64,000 nucleotides of DNA from JADJLQ01 sp038251405 (GCA_038251405.1 JBBSBH010000016.1:1-64000), one strand, 5' to 3'. Shown: positions 52,802 to 61,816, numbered from the stretch's first letter. The notes: generated from the sequence alone by a model not told the origin. Made by a program: numbers and translations.

Positions 52802-53785
52802 TTATTTTAATTGATTTAAAGCAGTTTTATATTCAGTGTTATCAGGGGCAAGATTGACTGCCATCTGATAGTCAGCCCTGGCGCCGGTTTTATCTGAAAG
52901 AGCTTCCCTGGCCGTGCCTCGATAGTAATAGTATTGGGCATTAGTAGGATTTTTCATGCAGGCAATATTAAAATGCTCCAAAGCCCTCGAAAACGAATCA
53001 ATACTGAAATACAGTAGGCCAGCATTTAAATAAGCAGTAGTATTCGAAGGATCGATAAGGATCATTTTGCGATAAATGGTGAGTGCTTTTTCAAAATTCT
53101 TATCCTGGTAAAATGCAGCAATGGAATTCAATGTAATGACGGAGAGGCTATCAATTCTCATGGCAGTTTCAATGCATTTTTCTGAATAAGCAGGCTCTTT
53201 TTGATAAGAAAGCTGAGCTAATAATATCCAGGCATCTACTAATTTATCATTGTAGGTAGTTGCTTTTTTAAAACTTTTAATGGCATTTGCGGTGTCTTTC
53301 AGATCCCTATAGTTTATTCCAGTCATAAAATATGCCTCTGCATTCAAAGGATCTATTTTTAATATTTCAATGGCGGTGATTACAGATTGTTCATATCGCT
53401 TCAGGATATTTTGAAACTCACACAATTTTAATAAAGTAGAAATCCTTTGAGGAAATCGGGTGGCAGCTTCTTTCATTGTATTCAATCCATCAAAAGATTG
53501 ATTATTGTCCAGGTAGCTATCCGCTAATAAATGAAAATATTGCGGCCTGGACGAATCGAGTTTGATTGCATATTCCAGGTCTTTAATTGCATCTTTAAAC
53601 TGCCCATGGTCATAATAATAAGCTGCTCTGAGACTATACAAACTATCAACAAATGGGCTTTCCTCAATTAGCTCATTATAAAATTCCAGTTCACCGGAAG
53701 CGGTCGCAACGGCTGATACTTTTTTGTCTTTACAACAAACTAAAGCTATAGACAACAAAAAAATAAAATACTTTATCTCCTTCAT
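52802..53785 (-). CDS. TPR-repeat lipoprotein
   Basis: A 327-residue lipoprotein (IALVCCKDKK, Cys near residues 17-18) built from about seven to eight TPR units, for example YYDHGQFKDAIKDLEYAIKL, then AEAYFMTGINYRDLKDTANA and PSNTTAYLNAGLLYFSIDSF. It is a periplasmic-face scaffold or protein-interaction module; its partner is not identified. It is transcribed with the small zinc-ribbon gene. Confidence 0.88.
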   Translation of the reverse strand: MKEIKYFIFLLSIALVCCKDKKVSAVATASGELEFYNELIEESPFVDSLYSLRAAYYYDHGQFKDAIKDLEYAIKLDSSRPQYFHLLADSYLDNNQSFDGLNTMKEAATRFPQRISTLLKLCEFQNILKRYEQSVITAIEILKIDPLNAEAYFMTGINYRDLKDTANAIKSFKKATTYNDKLVDAWILLAQLSYQKEPAYSEKCIETAMRIDSLSVITLNSIAAFYQDKNFEKALTIYRKMILIDPSNTTAYLNAGLLYFSIDSFSRALEHFNIACMKNPTNAQYYYYRGTAREALSDKTGARADYQMAVNLAPDNTEYKTALNQLK

Positions 53786-53828
53786 TTTCTAAAAACGTGC
53801 AATTTAGCCCAATCAAAATAAATAATTT

Positions 53829-54350
53829 ATGAATTGGAAAAGACCTCTGGAAAATGAAATGGCAGGATACTTTACCAGATACGCTATGAAAGTTCCTGAA
53901 ACTAATGCTTTACAAGTATTGAAAGATCTAAAATACAATAGCCTTCATTTAATGGTTTCTCTTTCATTAGAGGATTGGGATTTTGCATATGCCCCAGGAA
54001 AATGGACTGTAAAGGAAGTCTGGTTGCATTTGATGGATACCGAAAGAATATTTGCTTACAGATCATTGAGAATTGGGAGAGGTGATGAAACTCCTTTACC
54101 GGGATTTGATCAGGACATATATGTTATTGGTTCAGATGCTAAAAAACGTACTGTTGCCAGTATAATGGAAGAATACGAAGCGGTGCGTAATTCGACTATT
54201 TCATTATTTGAAAATTTACCTGAAGAGGCATTAGATAGAATGGGAACTGCAAGTAGCCATCCTATATCTTGCAGAGCTTTTGCATTTATTATCCCGGGTC
54301 ATGAACGCCATCATATAATAGGTCTAAAAGAAAATTACAAGTTAGGATAA
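53829..54350 (+). CDS. DinB-superfamily protein (YfiT-like)
   Basis: A 173-residue cytoplasmic DinB-fold protein. The metal ligands are His in KEVWLHLMDTERIFAYR and the C-terminal His pair in IPGHERHHIIGLKE. The opening PGKWTVKEVWLHLMDTE is typical of the DinB/YfiT group, which includes thiol-transferases. No bacillithiol or mycothiol genes are nearby. It ends one base before the convergent hpt stop. Confidence 0.88.
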   Translation: MNWKRPLENEMAGYFTRYAMKVPETNALQVLKDLKYNSLHLMVSLSLEDWDFAYAPGKWTVKEVWLHLMDTERIFAYRSLRIGRGDETPLPGFDQDIYVIGSDAKKRTVASIMEEYEAVRNSTISLFENLPEEALDRMGTASSHPISCRAFAFIIPGHERHHIIGLKENYKLG

Positions 54351-54351
54351 T

Positions 54352-54894
54352 TCATTCTGCCAATTGGAACAAATGCGGCAGATTCCTTCCAAGGCCATCA
54401 TAGTCAAGACCGTAGCCCAATACAAAAGCTTTCGGAATATTGAAACAAAAATGATCCAATTTTACAGGTACTTCAATCGCCTGTTCTTTATACAATAATG
54501 CCGCAACAAAAATGGACTTAGGGCTATACGACTCTAATACCGGTATAAATCTATTGAGGGTATGACCTGTATCTACAATATCTTCGATTACAATTACATG
54601 TTTTTCCACCCATTTGTAAGACACATCGGATTCCATTTTCACTACACCCGTAGTTTGAATACCCTGGTAAGATTCTATTCTAATGAATTGAACAGTGCAT
54701 TGAAATTTTAATTGCCTGATCAAATCCGCCATGAGCACAAATGAACCATTCAAAATACCTAAAAGCAAAGGTGGCTCATCTACATGCTGGTATTTCTGAT
54801 TAAGAAGGTACGCTAATTCATTTACTTTTTTGTTGATTTCTTCAGCTGAAATATACTTTTTAAATACTCTATTATGAATAATTACCTGCTCCAT
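54352..54894 (-). CDS. hpt: Hypoxanthine phosphoribosyltransferase
   Basis: A 180-residue type I PRTase. It shows PPLLLGILNGSFVLMADLIR, the PRPP-binding motif VIVIEDIVDTGHTLNRF, and the C-terminal FVLGYGLDYDGLGRNLPHLF that closes over the purine. It salvages hypoxanthine and guanine with PRPP. It starts 9 bases after the M28 peptidase stop; co-transcription is likely. Confidence 0.95.
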   Translation of the reverse strand: MEQVIIHNRVFKKYISAEEINKKVNELAYLLNQKYQHVDEPPLLLGILNGSFVLMADLIRQLKFQCTVQFIRIESYQGIQTTGVVKMESDVSYKWVEKHVIVIEDIVDTGHTLNRFIPVLESYSPKSIFVAALLYKEQAIEVPVKLDHFCFNIPKAFVLGYGLDYDGLGRNLPHLFQLAE

Positions 54895-54903
54895 ACCTTA
54901 GAT

Positions 54904-56298
54904 TTAAAGTCCATATTTATCAATCAAAAAAACCAATGAAGCTATTGCAGCTGCTCCAAGTTTTAGTTCTCTTTCATTCACAGCCTCCAATTTGTCATTC
55001 CGGGTGTGGTGATAGTCAAAATATCGCTGACTATCCGGCACCAGGCTTGCAAGTAAACCTTTCTGGCTTTTTAATGGTCCTATATCTGATCCGCCTCCAC
55101 TAGGATAAAGCTTTAAATCATATGGTTCCAGGAGATTAGACCAGGTGTTTACTTTTTTAAAATAACCCTCAAATACTTCTTTATCGGCTGAAAAACCTAT
55201 GCCTCTTGGTGTGAATCCTCCGGAATCTGATTCCAGAGCCAATAGATGTTTTTCATGCTTCTCATTTGATATTTCAGCATAAGCTTTACCTCCGGCTGAT
55301 CCATTTTCCTCATTCATAAACAATACTGCTCTCAGTGTCCGCAGCGGTTTGTAACCCATTTTATGCAGTTGATACAAAACTTCAATACTTTGTACACATC
55401 CGGCTCCATCATCATGAGCACCATCCGCTATATCCCATGAATCCAAATGGCCCCCCACTGCAATGATTTCATTGGGAAATTTGGACCCTTTGATTTCGCC
55501 GACAACATTATAAGACCATGTATCTGCGAGTAGTTTACAAGTGTTTCTAATGTACAAATTTACTCTACCCTTTTTCAATTCCCGGCTTAATAGCATGGCA
55601 GATTTTGTACTTACGGCTAATGCAGGAATGAGTTTATCACCCGGTTGAAAATTAGTAGCTCCGGTATGCGGGACATCGTCCAAACTAGTAGTCATACTTC
55701 TAACAATCGCTCCTACAGCCCCATATTTTGCTGCCATAGCTGGTCCGCGACCACGTTGATCCACAGCACCGCCATATGCTGAGAACGTGCGCAACTGCGT
55801 TACATCCATCGGTCTATTGAAAAAGACTATTTTACCCGCAATCTGCGACTTCATTTTTTCAAGCGTATCTAAACTAAATACTTCTACAACTTCTGCAGTG
55901 ACTCCATAGGGTCCTGAGCCAGTAGAATTTCCCAACGATAATGCATCCAGGGTTACATTACCGACGAATGGTGAATTTATAATCCTAACGATTTCCTTAT
56001 CTCCTCTTACCCAGTGTGGTACTTTACATGGTTGCAAATACACCGTATCAAATCCGAGGGTGTCCATTATCTGTCGCGTAAGCTCAACGGCGGCAGCGGC
56101 TGCGGAAGATCCTGCCAATCTACCCGGAGCTTGAGTGGTCAGTGATCGCAACCATTCATAACTCTGCCCTGATAGGAGGGTACTATTATGAATGTTTTTC
56201 ACCATCCAGGCATCATCTGTGCTTTCCTGTGCAGCGATAAAATGTGTAACGAAGAGGTTGGAAATAACAAATAAGACAATTAATTTGATGTTTTGCAT
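54904..56298 (-). CDS. Secreted M28-family metallopeptidase (carboxypeptidase Q-like)
   Basis: A 464-residue exported zinc peptidase. The signal peptide is MQNIKLIVLFVISNLFVTHF. A PA-domain-like region (SGPYGVTAEVVEVF) precedes the M28 core: AVGGHLDSWDIADGAHDDGA (first His and bridging Asp), the catalytic pair in FMNEENGSAGG, Asp in LLALESDSGGFTP, and His in DYHHTRNDKLEAV. It probably trims dipeptides or amino-terminal residues in the periplasm, complementing the DPP IV at 13740. Confidence 0.92.
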   Translation of the reverse strand: MQNIKLIVLFVISNLFVTHFIAAQESTDDAWMVKNIHNSTLLSGQSYEWLRSLTTQAPGRLAGSSAAAAAVELTRQIMDTLGFDTVYLQPCKVPHWVRGDKEIVRIINSPFVGNVTLDALSLGNSTGSGPYGVTAEVVEVFSLDTLEKMKSQIAGKIVFFNRPMDVTQLRTFSAYGGAVDQRGRGPAMAAKYGAVGAIVRSMTTSLDDVPHTGATNFQPGDKLIPALAVSTKSAMLLSRELKKGRVNLYIRNTCKLLADTWSYNVVGEIKGSKFPNEIIAVGGHLDSWDIADGAHDDGAGCVQSIEVLYQLHKMGYKPLRTLRAVLFMNEENGSAGGKAYAEISNEKHEKHLLALESDSGGFTPRGIGFSADKEVFEGYFKKVNTWSNLLEPYDLKLYPSGGGSDIGPLKSQKGLLASLVPDSQRYFDYHHTRNDKLEAVNERELKLGAAAIASLVFLIDKYGL

Positions 56299-56335
56299 AT
56301 AAAAAAATGATTTTCAATTAAGATACATTTACAGC

Positions 56336-56430
56336 GTCAAGATATTGAACAAATATCTTACTTAATAGATTAATTTGGTTTCATTTGGTTAGGGTCGAGG
56401 TAATGTGAGCAATTGCATTACCTCTTTTTA
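56336..56430 (+). ncRNA. Candidate small structured RNA or leader
   Basis: A plus-strand segment of about 95 bases lies upstream of the ECF sigma gene. A near-consensus -7 element TACATTTA (56324-56331) precedes a perfect 8-base hairpin AAGATATT/AATATCTT (56339-56359). A strong terminator (56397-56429) ends it. No plus-strand gene lies upstream that would need this terminator. It could be an independent RNA or an attenuated leader of the sigma operon. Confidence 0.45.
56397..56430 (+). terminator. Intrinsic terminator upstream of ECF sigma gene
   Basis: GAGGTAATG (56397-56405) and CATTACCTC (56416-56424) form a perfect 9-base stem with a 10-base loop, followed by TTTTTA. The orientation is plus strand; the preceding coding genes are on the minus strand. 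Confidence 0.8.
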
Positions 56431-56524
56431 TTTGGTTCACCGTAAAATAGTAAAGCAAAGGTTGAAAATCAAACTAAGTGGCAGTGACTTTTATGTATCT
56501 TTTCGTCTCATATAACAGATCCAT

Positions 56525-57139
56525 ATGTGGCTAATAGTTAAATTTTTTGAGGCACTATTGGGAAGATTTAGCCGTAAAGATTCGCATGCGCTTACGGATG
56601 AAGTATTGATAGAGAGGTATTTAAGTACTCAGGATGAGTTTTTATTTTCTATTTTATACCATCGGTACTCGACAAAAATCTATGCAAAATGCATAACCAT
56701 GTTAAAGAATATGGAGGTTGCACAGGACTGTACGCATGATATTTTTATTAAGGTATTAACCAATATTGCTAAATTTAATCAGCAGTCAAAATTTTCCTCC
56801 TGGCTGTTTTCTATTACTTACAATCATTGTATTGATTTCATCCGTAAAAGTAAAAAGTCCTTCTTATCAGATATCCCTCTTGAAAAAATAGTAGAATCGG
56901 ATGAAATTAGCGATGCTTTTCTAATGGAGACAAAAATAGGACGGCTTAAAACAGTATTATCTGAAATGGATGAGGGAGAAAAGACGCTTTTGTTGATGAA
57001 GTATCAGGATGAGCTTAGTATAAAAGAAATAGGAGATATATTAGGCAAAGAAGACAGTGCTACCAAAATGCGTATCAAAAGAGCTAAGCAAAGATTTAAA
57101 CAAATTTATGATGAACACTATAAGAATGAAAAAGATTGA
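56525..57139 (+). CDS. ECF-type RNA polymerase sigma factor
   Basis: A 204-residue sigma-70 family protein. Region 2 is visible as DEFLFSILYHRYSTKIYAKC and then AQDCTHDIFIKVLTNIAKFN with KFSSWLFSITYNHCIDFIRK. Region 4 has the helix-turn-helix LSIKEIGDILGKEDSATKMR. An N-terminal extension of about 20 residues (WLIVKFFEALLGRF) precedes region 2. No membrane-bound anti-sigma gene follows; instead there are a small unknown gene and an MscS-like channel gene. An upstream terminator-bearing segment may regulate it. Confidence 0.92.
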   Translation: MWLIVKFFEALLGRFSRKDSHALTDEVLIERYLSTQDEFLFSILYHRYSTKIYAKCITMLKNMEVAQDCTHDIFIKVLTNIAKFNQQSKFSSWLFSITYNHCIDFIRKSKKSFLSDIPLEKIVESDEISDAFLMETKIGRLKTVLSEMDEGEKTLLLMKYQDELSIKEIGDILGKEDSATKMRIKRAKQRFKQIYDEHYKNEKD

Positions 57140-57158
57140 ATAAGTCAATTCAAAAAGC

Positions 57159-57389
57159 ATGGCGATAAATAATTTTAAAGAATTACAAAGGCAGGAGCTG
57201 GCCGACATGGGTAGCACACCGTCTTCAATCGAAAAAAATATTTCCCATAATATGGGGCTATTTAGATGTATTGGGGATATAGCAGAATTATACCTTCCCC
57301 ATGTAGGTAGATTATTTATTCAGTTGATAGGAGGTAATGAAAACAAAACTCAGAAAGGGGACTACCTTAATCAGGACCCTATAAATTAG
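57159..57389 (+). CDS. Small protein of unknown function in sigma-channel operon
   Basis: A 76-residue protein. The opening NNFKELQRQELADMGSTPSS is followed by SIEKNISHNMGLFRCIGDIA and ELYLPHVGRLFIQLIGG, with a charged end. It has no signal or membrane segment and no motif that I recognise. It lies 19 bases after the sigma gene and 21 before the channel gene, so it is surely cotranscribed. An anti-sigma or adaptor role is conceivable from position only. Confidence 0.65.
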   Translation: MAINNFKELQRQELADMGSTPSSIEKNISHNMGLFRCIGDIAELYLPHVGRLFIQLIGGNENKTQKGDYLNQDPIN

Positions 57390-57410
57390 TACTCTTAAAA
57401 TCTCATTCTC

Positions 57411-58268
57411 ATGGAAAATTCATTAGACCTGGTAAGACACTTGCTTATAAGTATGGTAGCTACCCTGCCCAAATTACTGGGATGTATGGTGATTCTCATT
57501 TTGGGTTATTTGTTATCAAAAATCATATCTGTTCTTGTTAAAACAGCAGTCTCAAAAGTTGGCATTGACAAGCTGGGAGAAAAATTACAAGAAGTAGATT
57601 TTATCAGGAAAAATAATATAAAACTAAAGATTTCGACTATCCTGAGTAAGATTCTTTTTTACTTTTTAATGTTGATATTTATAGTGGCTGCAACCGATGT
57701 TTTAGGCATGCCCGCATTATCAGATTTATTTAAAAACATGCTTAATTACATACCCAATGTCATAGTGGCGTTTGTGCTGTTAATGATTGGTGTAATGGTT
57801 GGAGAGGGTATTCGCAAAGCCATAGAGACTACAGGTAAATCCTTAGGCATACCATCAGCCGGAGTTATAGCTAATGTCATTTTTTATTTCATTTTGATCA
57901 ATTTTTTGATGGCCGCATTGGGACAATTGCAGATTGATACAGATTTTATAGAAAAAAATATACTGATTGCAATTGCTGGTTTGTCTTTGGCATTTGCCAT
58001 AGGATATGGGCTGGCGTCAAAAAGTATTATAGCTAACATATTATCTGCTTTCTATGTTAAAGGTAGATTTAAAATAGGTGATGAAGTTACCATAGACGGG
58101 ATCAGAGGAGAAATATTTCAAATGGATAGATCTTCGGTTACCTTAATGCAACCCAATCATCAAAAATCAATAATACCAATGAGCAAAGTCACTCGGGAAA
58201 GCATAACTATCCATCGAGAATCCCCGGATCAAATGGAGACTACTGAAGTCAAGCAAATTGAAGTTTAA
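57411..58268 (+). CDS. Mechanosensitive-channel-like protein (MscS family, TM-helix type)
   Basis: A 285-residue membrane protein. Hydrophobic helices lie at about residues 10-35, 70-92, 105-128, 147-168 and 178-200, with the pore-lining-like GYGLASKSIIANILSAFYVK. A short MscS beta-domain follows (GRFKIGDEVTIDGIRGEIFQ, then SIIPMSKVTRESITIH). The repeated TM-helix segments (LVRHLLISMVATLPKLLG and IPNVIVAFVLLMIGVMVGEG) mark the conserved TM-helix group related to CmpX. It lacks the large C-terminal vestibule domain. An osmotic or envelope-stress role is likely, which fits the ECF sigma upstream. Confidence 0.88.
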   Translation: MENSLDLVRHLLISMVATLPKLLGCMVILILGYLLSKIISVLVKTAVSKVGIDKLGEKLQEVDFIRKNNIKLKISTILSKILFYFLMLIFIVAATDVLGMPALSDLFKNMLNYIPNVIVAFVLLMIGVMVGEGIRKAIETTGKSLGIPSAGVIANVIFYFILINFLMAALGQLQIDTDFIEKNILIAIAGLSLAFAIGYGLASKSIIANILSAFYVKGRFKIGDEVTIDGIRGEIFQMDRSSVTLMQPNHQKSIIPMSKVTRESITIHRESPDQMETTEVKQIEV

Positions 58269-58271
58269 TTG

Positions 58272-58279
58272 TAAATTTG
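58272..58279 (+). promoter_or_regulatory. Promoter -7 element of DUF3078 gene
   Basis: TAAATTTG matches TAnnTTTG and ends 36 bases before the ATG at 58316, immediately after the channel gene. Confidence 0.45.
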
Positions 58280-58315
58280 CAAGCAAAAAAATCAACCAAA
58301 TAAAACTGTGTATAA

Positions 58316-59356
58316 ATGAAAAGAATTTTCATTATCTGTGGTATTTTAGCTTTCTACTTTTTTACTACTGCTCAAAATAATGATGGAGTAAGATTAGCTG
58401 AATTAAACAAAAAAGTAATTAAAGACATTAAAGAAGATGGCTGGCTATCCGGCGGTGGTTTCGGTGTAGATCTCGGACAGCTACTACAAATCAATCCAAA
58501 AGTAGGTGGTGGTGAAAACCGGCTAGGGATCGGTGGGGCGATTAGTTATTTTGCTAAATATAAAAAGGGGCTACTAAGATTTGACAATATCGGGTCTCTT
58601 AATCTTAGTGTTATCAAATTGGGTACTGGTATCCTGGCAAGTACAGCATCGATTGCAAAAGTGAAGCAGCCCTTTCAAAAGTCAGTAGATGAGCTTAGAC
58701 TCAATTCAAGACTGGGATACAAAGCTAGTGCAAACTCTAAATTTGCCTATGCTGTTGATTTTGGTTTTCTCAGTCAGTTTACTCCTACATACAGAGGTAC
58801 TGACAATAAGAACTATATAAGGCAATTCAATACAGGTACTATAAATACTAGTATTGTATCAAAATTTTTTTCACCTGCATACATCACTTTGGCTCCGGGT
58901 ATAGATTATAATCCTCAGGAAAATCTTTCCTTCTTCCTGGCCCCTTTTGGATACAAATCTGTAATAGTAGCTGATAAAGATATAGCCCGACTCAATATCC
59001 ATGGTAATAAATGGAATAGCCCGGAAGATTTCAAATTATCTGATAATCAAGTAGGAGGTTTATTAAAATGTATTTACACAGGCAAATATGCTAAGGATAA
59101 AATATCTCATAATAGCACACTGACTTTGTTTTCCAATTATCTTCACAATCCTCAAAATGTAGATCTTGATTGGATCAATCAGTTTGGATTTAATATTTAT
59201 AAAGGTTTTGAAATATCCTTATGGTCAGATATATTTTATGATGATGATGTAAAAGTTCAGGTAACTGATTATACCCAGGTTGGTGGAGTAAGAGGCACCG
59301 GCAATAGGCTAAGCTTTGTAGAACAGCTATTAATTAAATATAATATAATCTTTTAG
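58316..59356 (+). CDS. DUF3078 outer membrane-type protein
   Basis: A 346-residue exported protein. After a signal peptide ending in TTAQ, the DUF3078 features are GWLSGGGFGVDLGQLLQINP, GGENRLGIGGAISYFAKYKK and SLNLSVIKLGTG. Alternating strands and aromatic residues throughout fit a beta-barrel of the outer membrane. The family is restricted to Bacteroidota and its function is not known to me. It follows the channel gene by 47 bases, so read-through or co-regulation is possible. Confidence 0.82.
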   Translation: MKRIFIICGILAFYFFTTAQNNDGVRLAELNKKVIKDIKEDGWLSGGGFGVDLGQLLQINPKVGGGENRLGIGGAISYFAKYKKGLLRFDNIGSLNLSVIKLGTGILASTASIAKVKQPFQKSVDELRLNSRLGYKASANSKFAYAVDFGFLSQFTPTYRGTDNKNYIRQFNTGTINTSIVSKFFSPAYITLAPGIDYNPQENLSFFLAPFGYKSVIVADKDIARLNIHGNKWNSPEDFKLSDNQVGGLLKCIYTGKYAKDKISHNSTLTLFSNYLHNPQNVDLDWINQFGFNIYKGFEISLWSDIFYDDDVKVQVTDYTQVGGVRGTGNRLSFVEQLLIKYNIIF

Positions 59357-59448
59357 TCTCCGGCTTACTTTGTAAAGAATCTTTGGGTAGGTAATATTCA
59401 TTAGAAAAGACTCCAAAAGTTTATATTTACCATTGAATAAAACCTTAT

Positions 59449-60819
59449 ATGAATATGTCCTCCCAATATTGGCCTTTTATAATATTGATCATCAGTATGG
59501 TTGCAGTGATCCTGATGATTTCTAAATTAAAGATTCATGCATTTATTGCATTGATGGTTTCTGCAATGATAGCTGGACTGCTTTCTCAAAATATAGCTGC
59601 TATGCCTGGCACGCCATCCCTTATAAAGGCAGTAGAACTACCCATGCTGGAGTTTGGAAATACTGCCGGTAAAATCGCCTGGGTAATTGCTCTCGCATCT
59701 TTGATTGGTACAGCTATGCTTGAAAGTGGTGCTGCCGAACGCATGGTAAATGCAATTATTTCAATTTTGGGAGCATCCCGGGCATCTGTTGCGCTTTTGA
59801 TAAGTGGCTTTATACTTTCTATTCCGATTTTTTTTGACACCGTATTTTTTCTAATGATTCCACTGGCCATTGCCTTAGTGAAAAAGACAAAGAAAGATTA
59901 TTTATTATATATTTTAGCCATTTCCGGCGGTGCATTAGTCACCCATTGTTTAGTTCCTCCTACTCCCGGCCCATTGATAATGGCTGAAAATATGAAGATA
60001 GATTTAGGAGTTACCATCATGGCAGGCTTGGCGCTGGGTATCATACCTTGTTTTATAGTGTTTAAGGTAGCTCAGTATATGAATAAGAAGAATGTAATTC
60101 CTTTGAGAGTAGCTATTGAATCTAATGAGGCCGGGGTAATACATATGCCCAGTCTTTGGATGTCTGTGATACCTGTAATTTTACCTCTGATATTAATAAG
60201 TATGTCCTCCGTTGCAGATGTATTGATGCCCGATAATAAGCCTATGTGGGTCAGTTTTATGGGAAATAAAAATGTTGCTATGACACTTGGTACTGCTATA
60301 GCCTTATGGGTTTGGGCCAGGCAAAAAAATTACTCAGGAAGTCAACTTTGGGAAGCATGTTCTAAGCCGCTTGAAATCGCTGGTATTATCATATTAATCA
60401 CGGCTGCCGGTGGAGCTTTTGGGGCCATGCTGGGGCATAGTGGTATCGGCAACGCTATCAAGGCAATCACCGCTAATGTGCACATCAATTTAATACTATT
60501 AGCATGGCTATTAGCTTCAGTGATGAAAATAGCCCAAGGGTCGAGCACCGTCGCTATGATTACTGCATCCAGTATCATGTATGCTCTTACCCAGACAATG
60601 GAAGTAATGCCTTTTCATCCGGTTTATATTTTAGTGGCAATAGGTTTTGGAAGTTTGTTCGTTCCCTGGATGAATGACTCAGGATTTTGGGTTGTATCCA
60701 GAATGTCAGGAATGACTACTTCTGAGGCGTTGAAAAATTTTTCAGTGACTGTGGGGTCGCTGGCTTTGGCTGGACTAATCGAAGTTTTGATTGTATCTAA
60801 AATATTCCCTCTGGTCTAA
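59449..60819 (+). CDS. GntP-family gluconate:H+ symporter
   Basis: A 456-residue permease with about 12 hydrophobic segments. Family features include KIHAFIALMVSAMIAGLLSQ, the AGKIAWVIALASLIGTAMLE stretch and the conserved LVPPTPGPLIMAENMKIDLG. The last third contains MKIAQGSSTVAMITASSIMY and then FVPWMNDSGFWVVSRMSGMT. GntP members take up gluconate or related hexonates. No gluconate kinase or dehydratase is beside it. It is convergent with the HMA gene, 5 bases apart. Confidence 0.92.
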   Translation: MNMSSQYWPFIILIISMVAVILMISKLKIHAFIALMVSAMIAGLLSQNIAAMPGTPSLIKAVELPMLEFGNTAGKIAWVIALASLIGTAMLESGAAERMVNAIISILGASRASVALLISGFILSIPIFFDTVFFLMIPLAIALVKKTKKDYLLYILAISGGALVTHCLVPPTPGPLIMAENMKIDLGVTIMAGLALGIIPCFIVFKVAQYMNKKNVIPLRVAIESNEAGVIHMPSLWMSVIPVILPLILISMSSVADVLMPDNKPMWVSFMGNKNVAMTLGTAIALWVWARQKNYSGSQLWEACSKPLEIAGIIILITAAGGAFGAMLGHSGIGNAIKAITANVHINLILLAWLLASVMKIAQGSSTVAMITASSIMYALTQTMEVMPFHPVYILVAIGFGSLFVPWMNDSGFWVVSRMSGMTTSEALKNFSVTVGSLALAGLIEVLIVSKIFPLV

Positions 60820-60824
60820 AGAAA

Positions 60825-61169
60825 TTATATTTTAGTCCTGTCATACTGGCAACATTGATCCAGTTTGGAATAGGCAGCATCAGTAGCTTTAACTGTATCG
60901 GTATCATAACCAACTGTCGCAATTCTATGATGAATCTCATCTAATGTAATTTTATCTGGATTATAAGAAACAGTAAGGTCATGCGTTTCTTTGTCCCAAT
61001 TAACTTTGCTTACCCCTTTAACGCGAAGAGCGGTTTCTATTTTTTTCTTACACATACCACATTCACCATTTACTTTAAATGTAGAAGTTACATCACTTGC
61101 AAAGGATGATAAAGATATCAAACTAAATAGGGCAGTAAAAACGAAAGAACCCAGAGTCCATTTTTTCAT
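60825..61169 (-). CDS. Secreted HMA-domain protein
   Basis: A product of 114 residues from the ATG at 61167-61169; the TTG further upstream is rejected. A signal peptide (MKKWTLGSFVFTALFSLISL) is followed by a heavy-metal-associated domain with the metal-binding loop NGECGMCKKKIETALRVKGV and the usual second half YNPDKITLDEIHHRIATVGY. Two extra Cys (DQCCQY) near the C-terminus might add a site. A periplasmic copper or other soft-metal carrier is likely. No metal ATPase is adjacent. Confidence 0.88.
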   Translation of the reverse strand: MKKWTLGSFVFTALFSLISLSSFASDVTSTFKVNGECGMCKKKIETALRVKGVSKVNWDKETHDLTVSYNPDKITLDEIHHRIATVGYDTDTVKATDAAYSKLDQCCQYDRTKI

Positions 61170-61271
61170 AGTAGAAATTTTATACAAAAATACCGGAATT
61201 GTGAAATATAAAGTTGTACGCCTAACTTATATGTATGTTAAAAAATATTGAAAACAATTACCTTCGCTTCG

Positions 61272-61748
61272 ATGATTAGTGAACAAACCATAGATACTTG
61301 CATAGAGACGCTTACTAATGAAGATCAGGACTGGATGAAGTCAATGGCAGAGGCTCAGCCTGTGGTTGCAGGGTTTTTAGCTGCTGAAGATCTCGACGCA
61401 TTTACCCGGAATGAAGTTCAATATCTATACTATTTAGCTGTGCTTTGCTGGATGTGTTTTGACGAAACTTACCCAGAAATGGTTGAAATAGAGGAAGATT
61501 ACATATCATTAAAAGAGGAGCAAAACTGGAATCGCATAGATTCATTAAGACCAGGTTCATTAAAAATAATTGTGGACCGGTGGATACCTGATTACCCAGA
61601 GCCGGAGATTTTATACTACCTGGAAGATGCATTGATGTTAGATGATGAAGACCCTGAACACCCGGTCACCAAAGCTGGGCAAATTCCACTTTTTGCTACT
61701 TTACTTACTTTAGTAGATGCTCTGATACATGCTTCAAAGCTTCCATGA
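61272..61748 (+). CDS. Hypothetical protein, acidic
   Basis: A product of about 158 residues from the ATG at 61272; the TTG at 61248 is a possible longer start. It is rich in acidic residues and has no signal or membrane segment. Examples are MISEQTIDTCIETLTNEDQD and WIPDYPEPEILYYLEDALML. I recognise no family. It lies between the divergent HMA gene and the rhomboid pair. Confidence 0.6.
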   Translation: MISEQTIDTCIETLTNEDQDWMKSMAEAQPVVAGFLAAEDLDAFTRNEVQYLYYLAVLCWMCFDETYPEMVEIEEDYISLKEEQNWNRIDSLRPGSLKIIVDRWIPDYPEPEILYYLEDALMLDDEDPEHPVTKAGQIPLFATLLTLVDALIHASKLP

Positions 61749-61803
61749 TCAATAATATATGATGATTGATCGATTGTATCACAGTCTTTTCTTGAAAATC
61801 TCA

Positions 61804-61811
61804 TAATTTTG
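61804..61811 (+). promoter_or_regulatory. Promoter -7 element of first rhomboid gene
   Basis: TAATTTTG matches TAnnTTTG. Only TACCT separates it from the ATG at 61817. Confidence 0.55.
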
Positions 61812-61816
61812 TACCT

